Shown: positions 31,082 through 41,931 of the stretch, piece by piece
Numbering within the stretch: the first letter of the stretch is position 1
Layout of the letters: every line of letters starts with the position of its first letter
Origin: Entoloma clypeatum
Lineage: Eukaryota; Basidiomycota; Agaricomycetes; Agaricales; Entolomataceae
Assembly (NCBI GenBank): GCA_963565915.1
Contig: OY751485.1
Location: 2,728,001-2,792,000 of the forward strand
Length of the DNA stretch: 64,000 nt
Direction: 5' to 3'
Translations under genes and position numbers: made by a program
Notes under the pieces: generated by a model
What the model was told of the DNA's origin: nothing
Databases searched by the model: none
The model's input: the letters and a program-made list of their open reading frames with translations, nothing else

Positions 31082-31908
31082 GTGACATACACTGGTTGGT
31101 ACACCACAACCCTATGATCAATTGGACAACCGGTGCTGTAACGTTCAACCGGTGCCCAACAACATGCCGAACCAAACACTCAGATTTCAGGGTTAATCTT
31201 GATGGTCGCAAACACCAGGTTCGCATGGTTGAGGTGCGCGACAAGGATGCACCCAAGAAGTCAGATCAGAAATGGAAGCCTGGAGACCCTATTTTGGAAG
31301 CTGTCACTTCCACACCACCTCCCACAACCAAACAACCTTCATATGTTGATCGGTTTGCTCATCTCTTTGAGAAGGAGAACTTTGATAAGATCCCAAAAGA
31401 GAGGAAATGGGACCATGGTATCAAACTTACACCGGATGCACCAAAGGAACTAGGGGGAAATACATATCCCATGACACAAAAGGAACAAGAGGAATTGGAC
31501 GCATTCATCGATGAGGGTCTAGCAACCGGAAAGATCTGCCCATCCAAATCCCCTTATGCCTCCCCTTGCTTCTTCATCAACAAGAAGGATGGTTCCAAAC
31601 AATTGGTGCAAGATTACCGCATGGTCAACAAATTTATGGTTAAAGACAAGTTCCCACTCCCGCACATCTCCAATCTTTTGGATGTGTTGAAAGATGCAGT
31701 CTACTTCAATAAGATAGACATCATGTGGGGTTACAACAACATCCAGATCAAGGAAGGTGATGAATGGAAGGCCGCCTTCCTCACCAGTTGAGGATTGTTT
31801 GAACCATTGGTCATGTTTTTTGGCCTTTGCAACTCCCCAGGAATGTTCTCTCGGATGATGGCTAGTCTATTCCAGGACCAGATCTGCCGACACATTTGCG
31901 TGATCTAC
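31082..31908 (+). pseudogene. GypA-3 protease end and RT N-terminal part
   Basis: Reads HWLVHHNPMINWTTGAVTFN, DPILEAVTSTPPP and YASPCFFINKKDG, QDYRMVNKFMVKDKFPLP, DIMWGYNNIQIKEGDEW. A TGA follows FLTS at about 31790. The MITE at 31909 cuts the frame at the catalytic Y-x-D-D. Confidence 0.85.
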
Positions 31909-32840
31909 TAGTGTTTCAAGGTTCAGTCTTAGTGAACCAGAACCAGACTGGACTGGACCAAAAATGGGACCAAAAAGGACCGAACTTCGGTCTCAGTCTC
32001 TCACACTCCAAGGCCCCCCCAGTCTTCAGTTTCAATGAAAAATATATATTGAGAGACTGGCCAGACACCGGTTTAAACCAGTCTTTGGCACAGCCCTTTT
32101 GTACTACACTATATACAAAAAAAAGTACTACAGACACGTGCAATGCACGCGTCACTCTTTGCCCCACTCCTGAACAGGGCCATTGGGGGCAAAGGGCGGC
32201 CATTGCAGACAAGAGGCAACTGTTGCAGACGAGAAGAGGTGGCTGGGCATGGACGGGGTCCTGAAAGGCGGCCGTTGCAGACGTGAAGAGGCCATTGGGC
32301 GCAGGTGGGGTCCATTGGGGATGAGAGGCAGCTGTTGGGGGCAAAGGGCAGCCGTTGCAGATGAGAAGACACCATTGGGCATGGGTGGGGTCCATTGGGG
32401 ACGAGAGACGGCTGTTGCAGACAAAAGATAGCCATTGCAGACAAAAGGCGGCCATTGCAGATGAGAGGCGACCGTTGCAGATGAAAAGAGGCGGTTGGGC
32501 ATGGGCAGGGTCCATTGGGGATGAGAGGCAGCTGTTGGGCATGTGAGGAGGCCGTTGGGGGCAAAGGGTGGCCATTGCAGATGAGAGGCAGCTGTTGGGC
32601 AGGCTGGAGAAAATGGCCATTGAGGTGGTGGAAGTGAAGCATGTCAGATCATGACGTGTCATGAAAAAACTGGTTGAGACCAGTTCGGACCAGTTCGGTC
32701 TTTGTGTGGCAGCTGGGAAAGACCGGTTTCACATGGTCCAGTCTGGTTTTTCCAAAATTAGTGGTGCCGAAAGACCGGTCTCAGTTCAGTCTTTTCTTTT
32801 TTGGCCAAAAGACCGGACCAGACCGAACTTTCGAACACTA
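31909..32840. mobile_element. hAT-like MITE, family M3, 932 bp, perfect TSD
   Basis: Starts TAGTGTTTCAAGGTTCAG and ends GAACTTTCGAACACTA. It is flanked by TGATCTAC at 31901-31908 and 32841-32848. The subterminal parts are arrays of GACCGG/CCAGTC words. The middle is a GC-rich minisatellite. There is no transposase. Confidence 0.9.
32165..32605 (+). repeat. Minisatellite inside the M3 MITE
   Basis: Irregular tandem array built from alternating words GCCGTTGCAGA, GAGAGGCAGCTGTTG and CCATTGGGG, unit about 30-60 bp with variants. It produces long but repetitive open frames on both strands that I do not regard as genes. Confidence 0.7.
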
Positions 32841-33655
32841 TGATCTACACGGATGACATCATGGTTATTGGTAAAACCAAGGAAGAACTTGCGTGAAACA
32901 CCGGAGAAATTCTATGGATCCTATTGGACAATGATTTGTTTCTGAAGGAAAAGAAGTGTTTCTGGGAAGTAATGAAATGTCCTATATTGGGATATGTTGT
33001 TGGTGAGGGACATGTCGAGATGTAAACCAAGAAGGTGGATACGATCCGGAACTGGCAAGCACCCACATCAAAAAAGGAAGTCCAGAAGTTCCTTGGGTTT
33101 GCTAACTTCTATCGACGCTTCATTGAAGGGTACTCGAAACATTGCGAAACCTCTCACCGCACTCACAGGTGGCACTATGTTTACTTGGGGACCAACGGAA
33201 CAGAAGGCATTTGAAGGCCTCATACAGGTGATCACATCAGCACCAGTCTTGGCATTACCAAAACCAGATGGGCAGTTCCAGGTCGAAACCGATGCATCGG
33301 GCTATGCAATTGGGGCGGTACTTTCTCAGAAACAGGATGACAAATGGCACCCTATTGTGTTCTTGTCGCGGACCATGTCCGCAGCCAAACAGAACTATGA
33401 GATATATGACAAGGAGCTCTTGGCAGTTATGGAAGCATTGAAAGACTGGAGACACTATCTGCTTGAAGCCAAGGAACACTTTGAGATCTTAACTGATCAC
33501 AAGAACCTGGAGTATTTCCGCCATCCTCAGGACCTAAATCAACGACAAAGGCATTGGAAGATGAAGTTACAAGACTATGACTTCGAATTACGGCACATGC
33601 CTGGCAAGACAAATGTGAAAGCGGACATCCTGTCGCGCTTACCCTGGTATGAAAC
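32841..33655 (+). pseudogene. GypA-3 RT C-terminus and RNase H
   Basis: Resumes with MIYTDDIMVIGKTKEEL, then [37 protein letters not shown] and ILTDHKNLEYFRHPQ (RNase H). The family YMDD reads YTDD here. Stops at about 32895 and 33024 and a frameshift near 33135 inactivate it. It ends at SRLPWYET, where the M2 MITE is inserted. Confidence 0.85.
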
Positions 33656-34661
33656 TAGTGTTTCAAAGTCACATTAAGTCAAATTAATGACCTCAAAATT
33701 CATTAACCTGACTTGACTGAGTTAAGAATTTATCCTAGAAGGCCTTAACCTTAATTAAACTTTTATTAACCAGTCAAATTTTGAGACAAACAGTTGAGAT
33801 ATGGTTAAAACTGGTTTTAACCAGTTATTCTAGGTTATTTGACAAAACTAACCAGTTAAATTTGTTAACTTAGGTTAATGCCAAAAAATACACATTCTAT
33901 GGAACATTGAGTTTTGGAGTAATAAAACTACACATGGGATATGTATTCACCTTCTGAAACACCTTGTATAATCTTTAGAAGTCCAGATAAGATAGAAATA
34001 ATCAAATGTGCAGATTTCAGGAAAAGTGTTATATCTCCCTAATGAATGATCCAAATTAGAAAAATGAAGGTGTCCTGAGATCCCCTGAATGTGGAGAATC
34101 CAAAGCTGGAATAGAAAATTTTGGACAAATTATCAACTTATTTAACTCATATTCATCTTATTCAGACTTTGAGCTTCATTTGAATACTCTCAATAAGTTT
34201 ACATACAATGTTTCAATAGTATACATACATACAGTATATATAGAGTACTAATTTTGTGAAAGGGAGAAAGTAAGAAAGTGATGTTTTTTGGTGCTTGAGA
34301 AAACCCATGATACACTGTTCACCATAATTTACAGTGTGATTTGATCCATCATTTTGCTGTCTTAAACACTATATAACCATGATAGAATTCCTGTAGATGA
34401 ATTAAGGAGTTGCAGTGTGTTTGTAACATGTTTTGAAGCTATGATGAACTGTGGTGACAACATGAATTCCTGCCATGATTAACTGGTTAAAACTGGTTAA
34501 AACCAGTTAAGAAAAGTTGATGAAAATCTTTCTCAGAGGTTAAACTTCAGTTAATGGTACATCAAAGTTGTTAACCTTAACCATAGGGTTAAGTTAATTT
34601 GAGTTTAGTCGTGTTAAGTTAACATTAACTTGCAGTTAAGTAATGTGACTTCAAAACACTA
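33656..34661. mobile_element. hAT-like MITE, family M2, 1006 bp, intact, perfect TSD
   Basis: Starts TAGTGTTTCAAAGTCAC and ends GACTTCAAAACACTA. It is flanked by TATGAAAC (33648-33655 and 34662-34669). Both arms are arrays of TTAACC/GGTTAA words around a unique core (about 33930-34255). No coding capacity. It is the reference copy for the broken M2 in nest 1. Confidence 0.9.
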
Positions 34662-34933
34662 TATGAAACAGAACTCGAACCACAAGACAGTGATCAAATG
34701 CTCAAGGAGGGACTATTCTTGAAATGATTGGAATCAGAAGATGTGGTACAAATGGAGATGTTCATGGAGGAACAATTCTTTGAAGGGGGTAAAACATCTG
34801 ATTCCATCAAGATTGGAAACGTCACAACCATCGAAAACCCATGGATTGCATGCATCAAGGCCTCAAACCGCATGGAGACAGAAGTAGCCCAGGGTCTGAA
34901 GAAGAATCCTCATTGGTACCAACAGGAAAACGG
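34662..34933 (+). pseudogene. GypA-3 RNase H-integrase linker
   Basis: Continues with TELEPQDSDQMLKEGL, a stop, then ESEDVVQMEMFMEEQFFEGG and GLKKNPHWYQQENG, as in GypA-2. It is cut at ACGG, where TRG is inserted. Confidence 0.8.
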
Positions 34934-36003
34934 TGAAAAGCGAGTTTGTGACGAGCGCCGAAAATGCGAGAGACTCTGGTCAGAGCTCTACAAACACCTC
35001 AAACACCCAACAACACTCTCAACAAATAGTTCTAGGGGTGGTGGGAAAGAACCACTTATTTTGTAAGTAGGTTTGGTTCGTTTGCCTTTGTAGAATGTCA
35101 ACTCGCGAGCGCGCGTCGATATTCTGAGTGTAATTCAATAATATAAAATTAAGGAATTGGATTTTTGTCACGGAGACGGTTCACTGAGCGCACAGAGCTA
35201 AGAGACAGAAGAGGGGGCCTCGTTCTAATCTACTGTACATGGCAGGAAACTACGGGCCTTTATACACAGAGAGCATTCAAAAATAAATAAAGTTTATCAC
35301 AAGTAAATGTCCAAAATCAAATAGGTAACTAATTTAATAGCCTTCCGAAGCTTGGTATATGTTATTTCCATAAGTTTTCCATTCGTTGAGAGGGTTACGG
35401 ACCCTAGCGGAGCGGAGTGTTGTCAATGCGTCCACGCGCGAGCATTCTAGAGCGCCGCATCAATATTGATCGGGACGATCAAATCCCCGGTTGCCATCGA
35501 TCAAGGGTCCGAAGTGTCAGGACCGGATCCTGTCCATCAAAAGCGATCAACGACCCCGTTTCCAGGGTGCATTCTATTTCCGGTAAGTTCACATGGCTCG
35601 GCATCACGGCATCAGTGATCGGCCGCCTTGTTCTGTGATGCATTCGGTACAGTGCGTCGCGTTCGAGATAATAAATCCCCCATGCCTCCGATTGTCCATA
35701 TATAGTAATAGTCAATGGATAGGGTGATAGACCATAGAATATTGGTATTAATGTTGGGTCCCCTCAATGGTCTTATCCATTAAGAATAGAATTATTGTGT
35801 CAAGTCTATGGTTAAGCCCTCAGAATGTGACTGTTCCCATGATCATGACTAAAGGTGGTCCAGTGGTATGTAGACTCTCTAGGTAGCCAGTAGTACCATC
35901 AGTTCCAATAGAATGTGTTTAATGGGAGCAACATTATATTCTTTTATTGATAAAAGTGTGGGATTTATGCATTTTCATGCACAGCCGCACAGCGGTCGTA
36001 TCA
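34934..36003 (-). repeat. TRG 3' LTR
   Basis: Identical to 41932-43001 except about two sites (near 35051 and 35385). Each LTR contains, on the element's sense strand, a 78-codon ATG frame (35715-35479) that is also open in the other two copies. The copies are too similar to tell coding constraint from youth. Confidence 0.9.
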
Positions 36004-36015
36004 TCTCCCCCACAC
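36004..36015 (-). other. TRG polypurine tract
   Basis: On the minus strand GTGTGGGGGAGA abuts the 3' LTR, which fixes the orientation of the element. Confidence 0.75.
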
Positions 36016-39000
36016 TAAAAACAGATTGTCCCCAATCATCAGGGTGGACTGTTTTCGGGTCAACAGGTTCATTATTTCGTCAAAATCTTTTAAGTTTATT
36101 TCGCATTTTTCCCTTTTTATTTACTAGTCCGGGTTAATGGACGAGCAAACGGCGGGGTACTCTCTCTTTGCATCCAGTGACAGTGCGGACCATCGGAGAG
36201 CTGCAACAGCTCTGCCTTCAGTCGAGCATGTGTGAGTGGCCCGGTGTTTACTACGCTTGACGCCAGTTCTCACGGTTCCGTTTGTAGCAACTCATTTAAG
36301 TCGTGTGCATCAGGTGATCAATTGGTCATCCGTTGATTCGGTCACGGTATCAACAATGAGCGGTGAGTGCTTCCGTCCTCGTTGCTCACTCCGTCGGGAT
36401 CCGTTCGACATCCTCAGGTGAGTCCTGTTTCATTCTGTTTTATTCCATTTAATTGAAGTCCTCAAGACTTCGACACCGGACGTCAAGTCCATTTCCACTC
36501 AGCATGTTTCATTTCCGAATTCCGAGCCGCCGCGCGAATGCTCTCAATCAACAATGCGCGGTGCGTGGGACTTTGTCCTTGGTCTCTTTTGCTTCCGTCT
36601 CTCACTTCGTCGAGTTTCGTTCGACACAGTGGGTAAGTCGGGTCTTCTTTCATTCTATTCATTTAATTCATTTGAACCTTTCCAGGTCCATGCAGATTTC
36701 GAACAACGGATCGTCAAGACCGTTCGAGCGAGCCGTTTCAGATTCAGGGCCGACGCGCCGGGTAGGGACCAGAGCGTTGGCGTGGGTCAATTTCGGTAGC
36801 CGGTGGGTCTTTGCATTGCATCAATGCAACCTTACGGGTACGCTGGTTTTTTTTGTGCATAGATCGTTTGTTCAACACGATCGTCGGCTTCACCGACCCC
36901 GTCCGGTTTTGGATTCTGGATTCAGGAAAGACATGCTGTCTTTCCTGACGGCCCGACCTGGTGTGGTCGTTCCCGTTTGTTCCGGTACGGTTTCGTTTGT
37001 CCATATCAAGATCAAGAAATTTTCGTCCAGTGCACGCCTGTTACATTGGAACGGTACGATCTTCAACTGTCTCGATGTTGTTCAACACCGTTCGGTCAAA
37101 ATCGCAAAATCTCAGGCCAAGTCCAGCCGTTCGCGAGCCGGCGATAGACCAAAATCGAGCTCAGGCGTTGTCAATCACCAAGTACCCGACAATCGATCCG
37201 GCGGTAAGACTTTGTCAATCTCAGAGGGGCAAGACAGGGCAAGACAAGGTGTGTAATCACACTCCTCCCTCCCCAGGCAAGAAGATCTGACTCTCCGAGT
37301 CATAGCGTTCCAGCACGTCAAGCTCGAACTCCATGCATTTCAAGTCCACGTCTACTGAGCGTCTCCGGTTGCAAGTCCAGCTCGTTCTGCGCGATACGAA
37401 GCACGGCGGACACACGTTTACTGTCTACCAGACGAGGTATGCCGTCCTTTTGTTCACTTGTCGCCCTCCGTTTAATGGCAGCCAATCAAGGTGCGGGGAT
37501 GCTTTCAATAGCAATCCTAGGGTTTTGTTTCGAGGCAGAGAGGCCGGGTAAGCTCCTCTGAATGTTTATCTGACAGGGATGACTCGGCAGAGGCTACCAG
37601 TTCGAGAGGCGCTGCTTGGTACGGGCAGAACCGGGACACCATCAAGTCCTTACGACCAGGTATGTTCATTGTACATGTATCACCGCCTGTCACATTCAAT
37701 TCGGCAAACTGTTTGCTTCGTTTTCGGCCAAACGGCGACAGTACCAAAGTCCTCAAGACCAGGTACGTTGTCCTTACATCCAATCATAGTCATTTTCGGT
37801 TCACAAACAATTTCCAGCATCCTAGGAACGTCAATAAGTACGAACGTCTCATTTCAACTGTGGGGCGGTGGGCGATCCTTTCGGGTCGTTGCAGAAGGTA
37901 GAACAAGCTACGGTCTGCTCGCATATGAGGCGTGTCACCTTCGCGGCAACACGCGGTGTTTTGAGAGGGCGAGTAAGGTACGTCTGCCTTATCGTCCGTT
38001 CCAGAGTCAAATCTAACAGCTCGTTCTCATTCAGGATGGCTGCGTAGGCGTTGTACACTGGAGTAGCCACGGACGTCGTCCTTTTCGCATTCGCTATTTT
38101 ATTTCACAAGACGACCCACTCGGAGTAGTACTCCCGGTGCGGTACGGGTCAGTCAATCCTCGCCGGAGTAGTACTCCCCGCGACGGAACACGTTTGGTGG
38201 ATTCGTAGGTTGACGAGGGCGTCTTCGACTTGGCTAGGTTTCAGTCCTTGCCTCGTTGGTTGAGCAGGTGCGTACTTTCGATCAAATCTCACCCTCATGC
38301 TCATTTTCGTTCCATAGTTCATGTTTACCGTCAATGTTCATTCAAGAACATTGAGGAATGGTCCGTACATGTTAGATCTCCACTCAGATTCGTGAGGTGA
38401 GTCCGTTCCTTCGTTGATAAGCTGTCAAGCTTAGCATAAACGCTAGTCCAGCGTTACCGAATGAAACGAGCGACGTTGAGGGGATTTCCTCTGACAAGCT
38501 GGGGACGTTGGGCTAGTCGCCCTTTTGTGTCAAGTCTTTTGCCATGAGACGAAGGCCTTCAGTGTCACGTCACCGCGTCTTCTAAGGCAATTAGGGTGCG
38601 TCTTTCTCTTTGCCTTTATCATGAAAATGTTCCAATGTTCCATTCTATTTACAGTGGTCAGTAAAGCTGTCTCCGCTGGTCCACATCATAGACTTCGCTT
38701 TTTCGGAGAACCAGGTGCGCAACTCGGTGAAATTACACCTTATTCGTAACTTCTAATTCATAGTTCAGTTCCACAGTCAGTATTCAATCAAGAACAACAC
38801 GACGGGCCCTGTGCGATGTAATTTCAATAATCGCAAGGTGGGTTCAACCCTTTTCTATGCGGCGCTGAAACAATCAAACTGAATTCGTCGCTAGTCCATC
38901 ATCAGAATCAACTGGCGATGTCTTTGGCATTTCAAGACACCAGAGTGTCCCTCTCGTCGTTCCAGCGGGTCAGGCGCGATCGGTCTAGCCTTTCCATCGT

Positions 39001-39727
39001 GAAGGCCTTTACGGTAATGAGTGGGCTTTCGGCGCCACGTCATCAGCACGAACGGTAAGCCTTGTCAAATTTCGTTGACTTTTGAGGCGAAACACTCAAT
39101 CGTTCCTTGCCCCACAGGTCTATTCTTTTGAAGGTTCGGAGTGGAAACATTGGCGATCTATTTCGTAGATAATAGTAGTACCTGTAGTTACAGATATTTC
39201 GTATCCTGTAGTCACAATGTACATTTTCATCCATACGATCTGCGGTGAGCTAAGATCCAGGGCCAGGATGCCAAGGTATGGCTTCCGGTCTACTGCCTTA
39301 TAACTGATTCAAGTCTGGCTCATCGTCGAGGTATGTATCATTATCGTCCAGTTGATCGTGTCTAATGTTCTCAAATTAGATGTCCAGTTGAGGCTTTCCA
39401 GTCCCTTCGGATTCTATGTTCAAATCCTCCGGACTTGGTTGTTCAATTTTCCCTTTAGCGGAGACATCTCGGCTGCAAGTTCGAGATGGTTTGCTTGGTA
39501 TAGGCCGAATCTCAACGCACTACTGAGTCCTCAAGACTAGCTGCGTGGTTCGTGCCTTTGATTTCATTAATTCCGAGTGCCAGTTCAATTGGTTCCTTGA
39601 CGAACCTGTCTAAGTCCGTCTTGGTCCGTTCTTTTCCGATGAGCTTTTTAATTCGATTTTTCTAAGTTTCCTACAGGTACATGTCCAACATCGCCATCCG
39701 ACTCATTTCATAGAGCGCGGGTCGCGA
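36016..39727 (-). other. TRG 3.7-kb non-coding interior of diverged modules
   Basis: No pol-like text on either strand. The region contains related modules: for example CAACAATGAGCGGTG...TTCGACA...GGTGAGTC (about 36353) recurs as CAACAATGCGCGGTG...TTCGACA...GGTAAGTC (about 36550), and GTCCTCAAGAC recurs near 36459, 37749 and 39527. On the plus strand many units look like short fungal introns (for example GTAAGTC...CTTTCCAG at about 36631-36683). The role is unknown: it may be a packaging or dimerisation region, a size filler, or captured sequence. Confidence 0.55.
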
Positions 39728-41581
39728 TTATTGAGATCCTTGTAAGGCCTTCTCGACACTTTCCTGAGTCGAAAGGTTCATCATTCTGGCTAACATTGTC
39801 ATGAACTCCATAGATTTCGAATCAACTGTCATTGGTAGGGGCTGAACAGCCGGTTGAGGTACGCTATGCAGGATTTGTGGGTCGACTGGTACTGACATGT
39901 CCACTTGTCCAGTTGTAGCCACCGCTTTCCACATGTCGCGTTCATCAGCCGCGCGTCTAGTCTTTTCCTGCAACTCCGAGATAAGTTTGTCTTGCTTATC
40001 TTGTACATTTGAATTGAATATTGGCCGCTGAAGGGTAACTATGCCGTCAGGCATAAGATCCACGATGTCATCGTCGGGGGGGTTCTCGATGAAGAACTGG
40101 CCCTGGTTATTCCATTGCCGATCTCGTATATTCCGATTCGATTGAAGTGTGACCAGGCCGTTCGGGGCTAGGTCCACGATTCCATCTTCGGGGAGGTTCT
40201 CGATGAAGAACCCCTCCTGGTGCTGGTCTGGTAAGTTCCGGTTGGATTGCAGCGTGATAATACCGTCATCGGGAAGATTTTCGATGACGAACTGCTTTCG
40301 GTCTTTCCAGAGCCTATCCACACGATCTTTCGGTGACAAGTGGAAAGGTTCCCTTGGAAAACCTTTTTCATCCACGTTTGTTCCTTTGCCGTAAGTCTCG
40401 ATTTTTCCTTCAGCTCTGTCGGCAGCTAGGAATTGACAGTCGGCGACAAAATGTCCAACACTCCAGCAATAGTAGCATTTGCGGACGGATGTTAGACTCG
40501 GTCGGTTGGTCCTAGTACCAGCCTCGTCTTTGTGCCGCGAATTCAACAAGGTATGGATCGTTTCAATTGATCTAACCGTTTCTTCGTGTCGCTGACTATT
40601 TTCCTTAGACATGTTGACAAGTACGTCTGTCATCTTAGCCATCGATTCATTTAGATCCTCGAGGAGCTGCACCACCCGGTCAAAAGAGGTAGCAGACTCC
40701 ATGGGTCTCGGTAAGCTCATTCTATTCAAATTGGTAGACCTAACAGCCATTCCAGAAGTACCAGCCGCGGTAACGGTATGGTAACTATCAGCTGATCGTA
40801 CCAAGTCCTCCGAGACTTTGAGCAAGGTCTCGAAATCAATTGGGTCTGTATGGTGACGCGGATTTCTTTCCGGCTCTTTGCCAGTTGAACTAACGTCCTT
40901 CAAAGACTTCTGCGACATCTGCCACGTCACGGTCCTTTTCAATTCGGGGTCAAGACAGTTCAAAAACTTGGCAACGATTTCTCGATTCGAGATACAGCCT
41001 CCACGTAAGAGCTTTCGTCCCTCAAATTTAAATCCTCTGATGAACTCCAACATTACAGACAGATTCTCATTCGATAACGGAGTCGACTTAGCACACAACC
41101 TGTCAAGGCGCACAATCGATCCCTCGAGACTATCGGTCGCTTCGGGGTAGTGACTGATCAATTCCTCCGTGAAGTCTTCGAAGGAACCACCTTCTGACGG
41201 GTAAGCGTCTAAGACAGTCCATTCATCTGCACTACGCTGATCAGCATAATATCTTAGCCAATCCTTCCTTTCTTGGTCATTCGAGACACTGGCACGTATC
41301 AACTCTTTTGCGACGTCCTCAATATAACGAAGTAATTCCTCGGGCCGATTCCTATCAAAGAACGGCGCCTTGGTATCTCGTCTATTGGGCATGCCTTTCT
41401 TAGAGTCTGGCGACATTTCGACAGTGTCCCTTTCTCGTTCAAGGTCTGGTTCAGGTGTTTCGGGTAATGGAGTAAGCGGGGGCAACGCTGACTTCGAGTT
41501 TGAACTTTCACCAGGTTTATTAGGTGCCAGTTCGGGTGCAAGGGGTATATGGGGCTTGTCAACACGACAGCTTTTGGTCAT
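39728..41581 (-). CDS. TRG Gag, 617 aa
   Basis: An intact ATG-to-stop frame. The N-terminus is Pro/Ser-rich. Residues about 75-240 form a Ty3/gypsy-style capsid domain of the agaricomycete kind (LLRYIEDVAKELIRAS, DQERKDWLRYYADQR, FEDFTEELISHYPEA). A region rich in Met and Asn follows, then one zinc knuckle CYYCWSVGHFVADC near residue 373. After that come three repeats of FFIENLPDDGIV..TLQSNRN type (about 425-530) and a charged helical tail. It binds RNA and would build the particle. No protease is fused. An in-frame knuckle and no stop in 1.85 kb argue for a recent functional state. Confidence 0.85.
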   Translation of the reverse strand: MTKSCRVDKPHIPLAPELAPNKPGESSNSKSALPPLTPLPETPEPDLERERDTVEMSPDSKKGMPNRRDTKAPFFDRNRPEELLRYIEDVAKELIRASVSNDQERKDWLRYYADQRSADEWTVLDAYPSEGGSFEDFTEELISHYPEATDSLEGSIVRLDRLCAKSTPLSNENLSVMLEFIRGFKFEGRKLLRGGCISNREIVAKFLNCLDPELKRTVTWQMSQKSLKDVSSTGKEPERNPRHHTDPIDFETLLKVSEDLVRSADSYHTVTAAGTSGMAVRSTNLNRMSLPRPMESATSFDRVVQLLEDLNESMAKMTDVLVNMSKENSQRHEETVRSIETIHTLLNSRHKDEAGTRTNRPSLTSVRKCYYCWSVGHFVADCQFLAADRAEGKIETYGKGTNVDEKGFPREPFHLSPKDRVDRLWKDRKQFVIENLPDDGIITLQSNRNLPDQHQEGFFIENLPEDGIVDLAPNGLVTLQSNRNIRDRQWNNQGQFFIENPPDDDIVDLMPDGIVTLQRPIFNSNVQDKQDKLISELQEKTRRAADERDMWKAVATTGQVDMSVPVDPQILHSVPQPAVQPLPMTVDSKSMEFMTMLARMMNLSTQESVEKALQGSQ

Positions 41582-41931
41582 GTCGATGAGGGTTTGGTTC
41601 TAAGTCCGCGGAACGAACTCGAAGGGGGGGGGTTTTATTTGTAATTGAACAGGGACTTGGTTCGACGGTGTGGGTTCAGAATATTCCAGATATTCCTTTA
41701 TTTGGGTCAAGGGTGCGTTTCCGGCCTTTGAATCGAGAAGATTCTTGGGCTAAGGTTCCACGTCCTTTAGGCGAAAAATTATGGTCGAGATATCAACCGA
41801 CGGAGGGCACTTCGCGTCTCAAACGACAAAGCACGATTATGGGGCGGGGTGGGCACAACTTCAAGAACGGAAGTCGGGGGGGGCAAACAGTTTGAACTAC
41901 TATGAAACCACCCCTCACGGTGGGCTCCAGA
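41582..41931 (-). other. TRG leader with primer-binding site
   Basis: About 350 bp between the 5' LTR and gag. On the minus strand TGGAGCCCACCGTGAGGGG begins two bases from the LTR (about 41912-41930). TGG matches the CCA end of a tRNA, and the rest would pair with an acceptor/T-stem 3' strand CCCCTCACGGTGGGCTCCA. The tRNA species was not identified. Confidence 0.65.

Noticed and set aside
32109..32662. Long minus-strand frames (177 and 248 codons) with repeated CNG/SSAMA-type text
   Set aside because: They lie wholly in the minisatellite of the M3 MITE. All frames stay open because the unit lacks stops. No domain or start signal supports a gene.
36453..37256. 267-codon plus-strand frame inside TRG
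   Set aside because: It crosses several intron-like units and the diverged repeat modules and has no recognisable domain. I treat it as an incidental frame, with low certainty.
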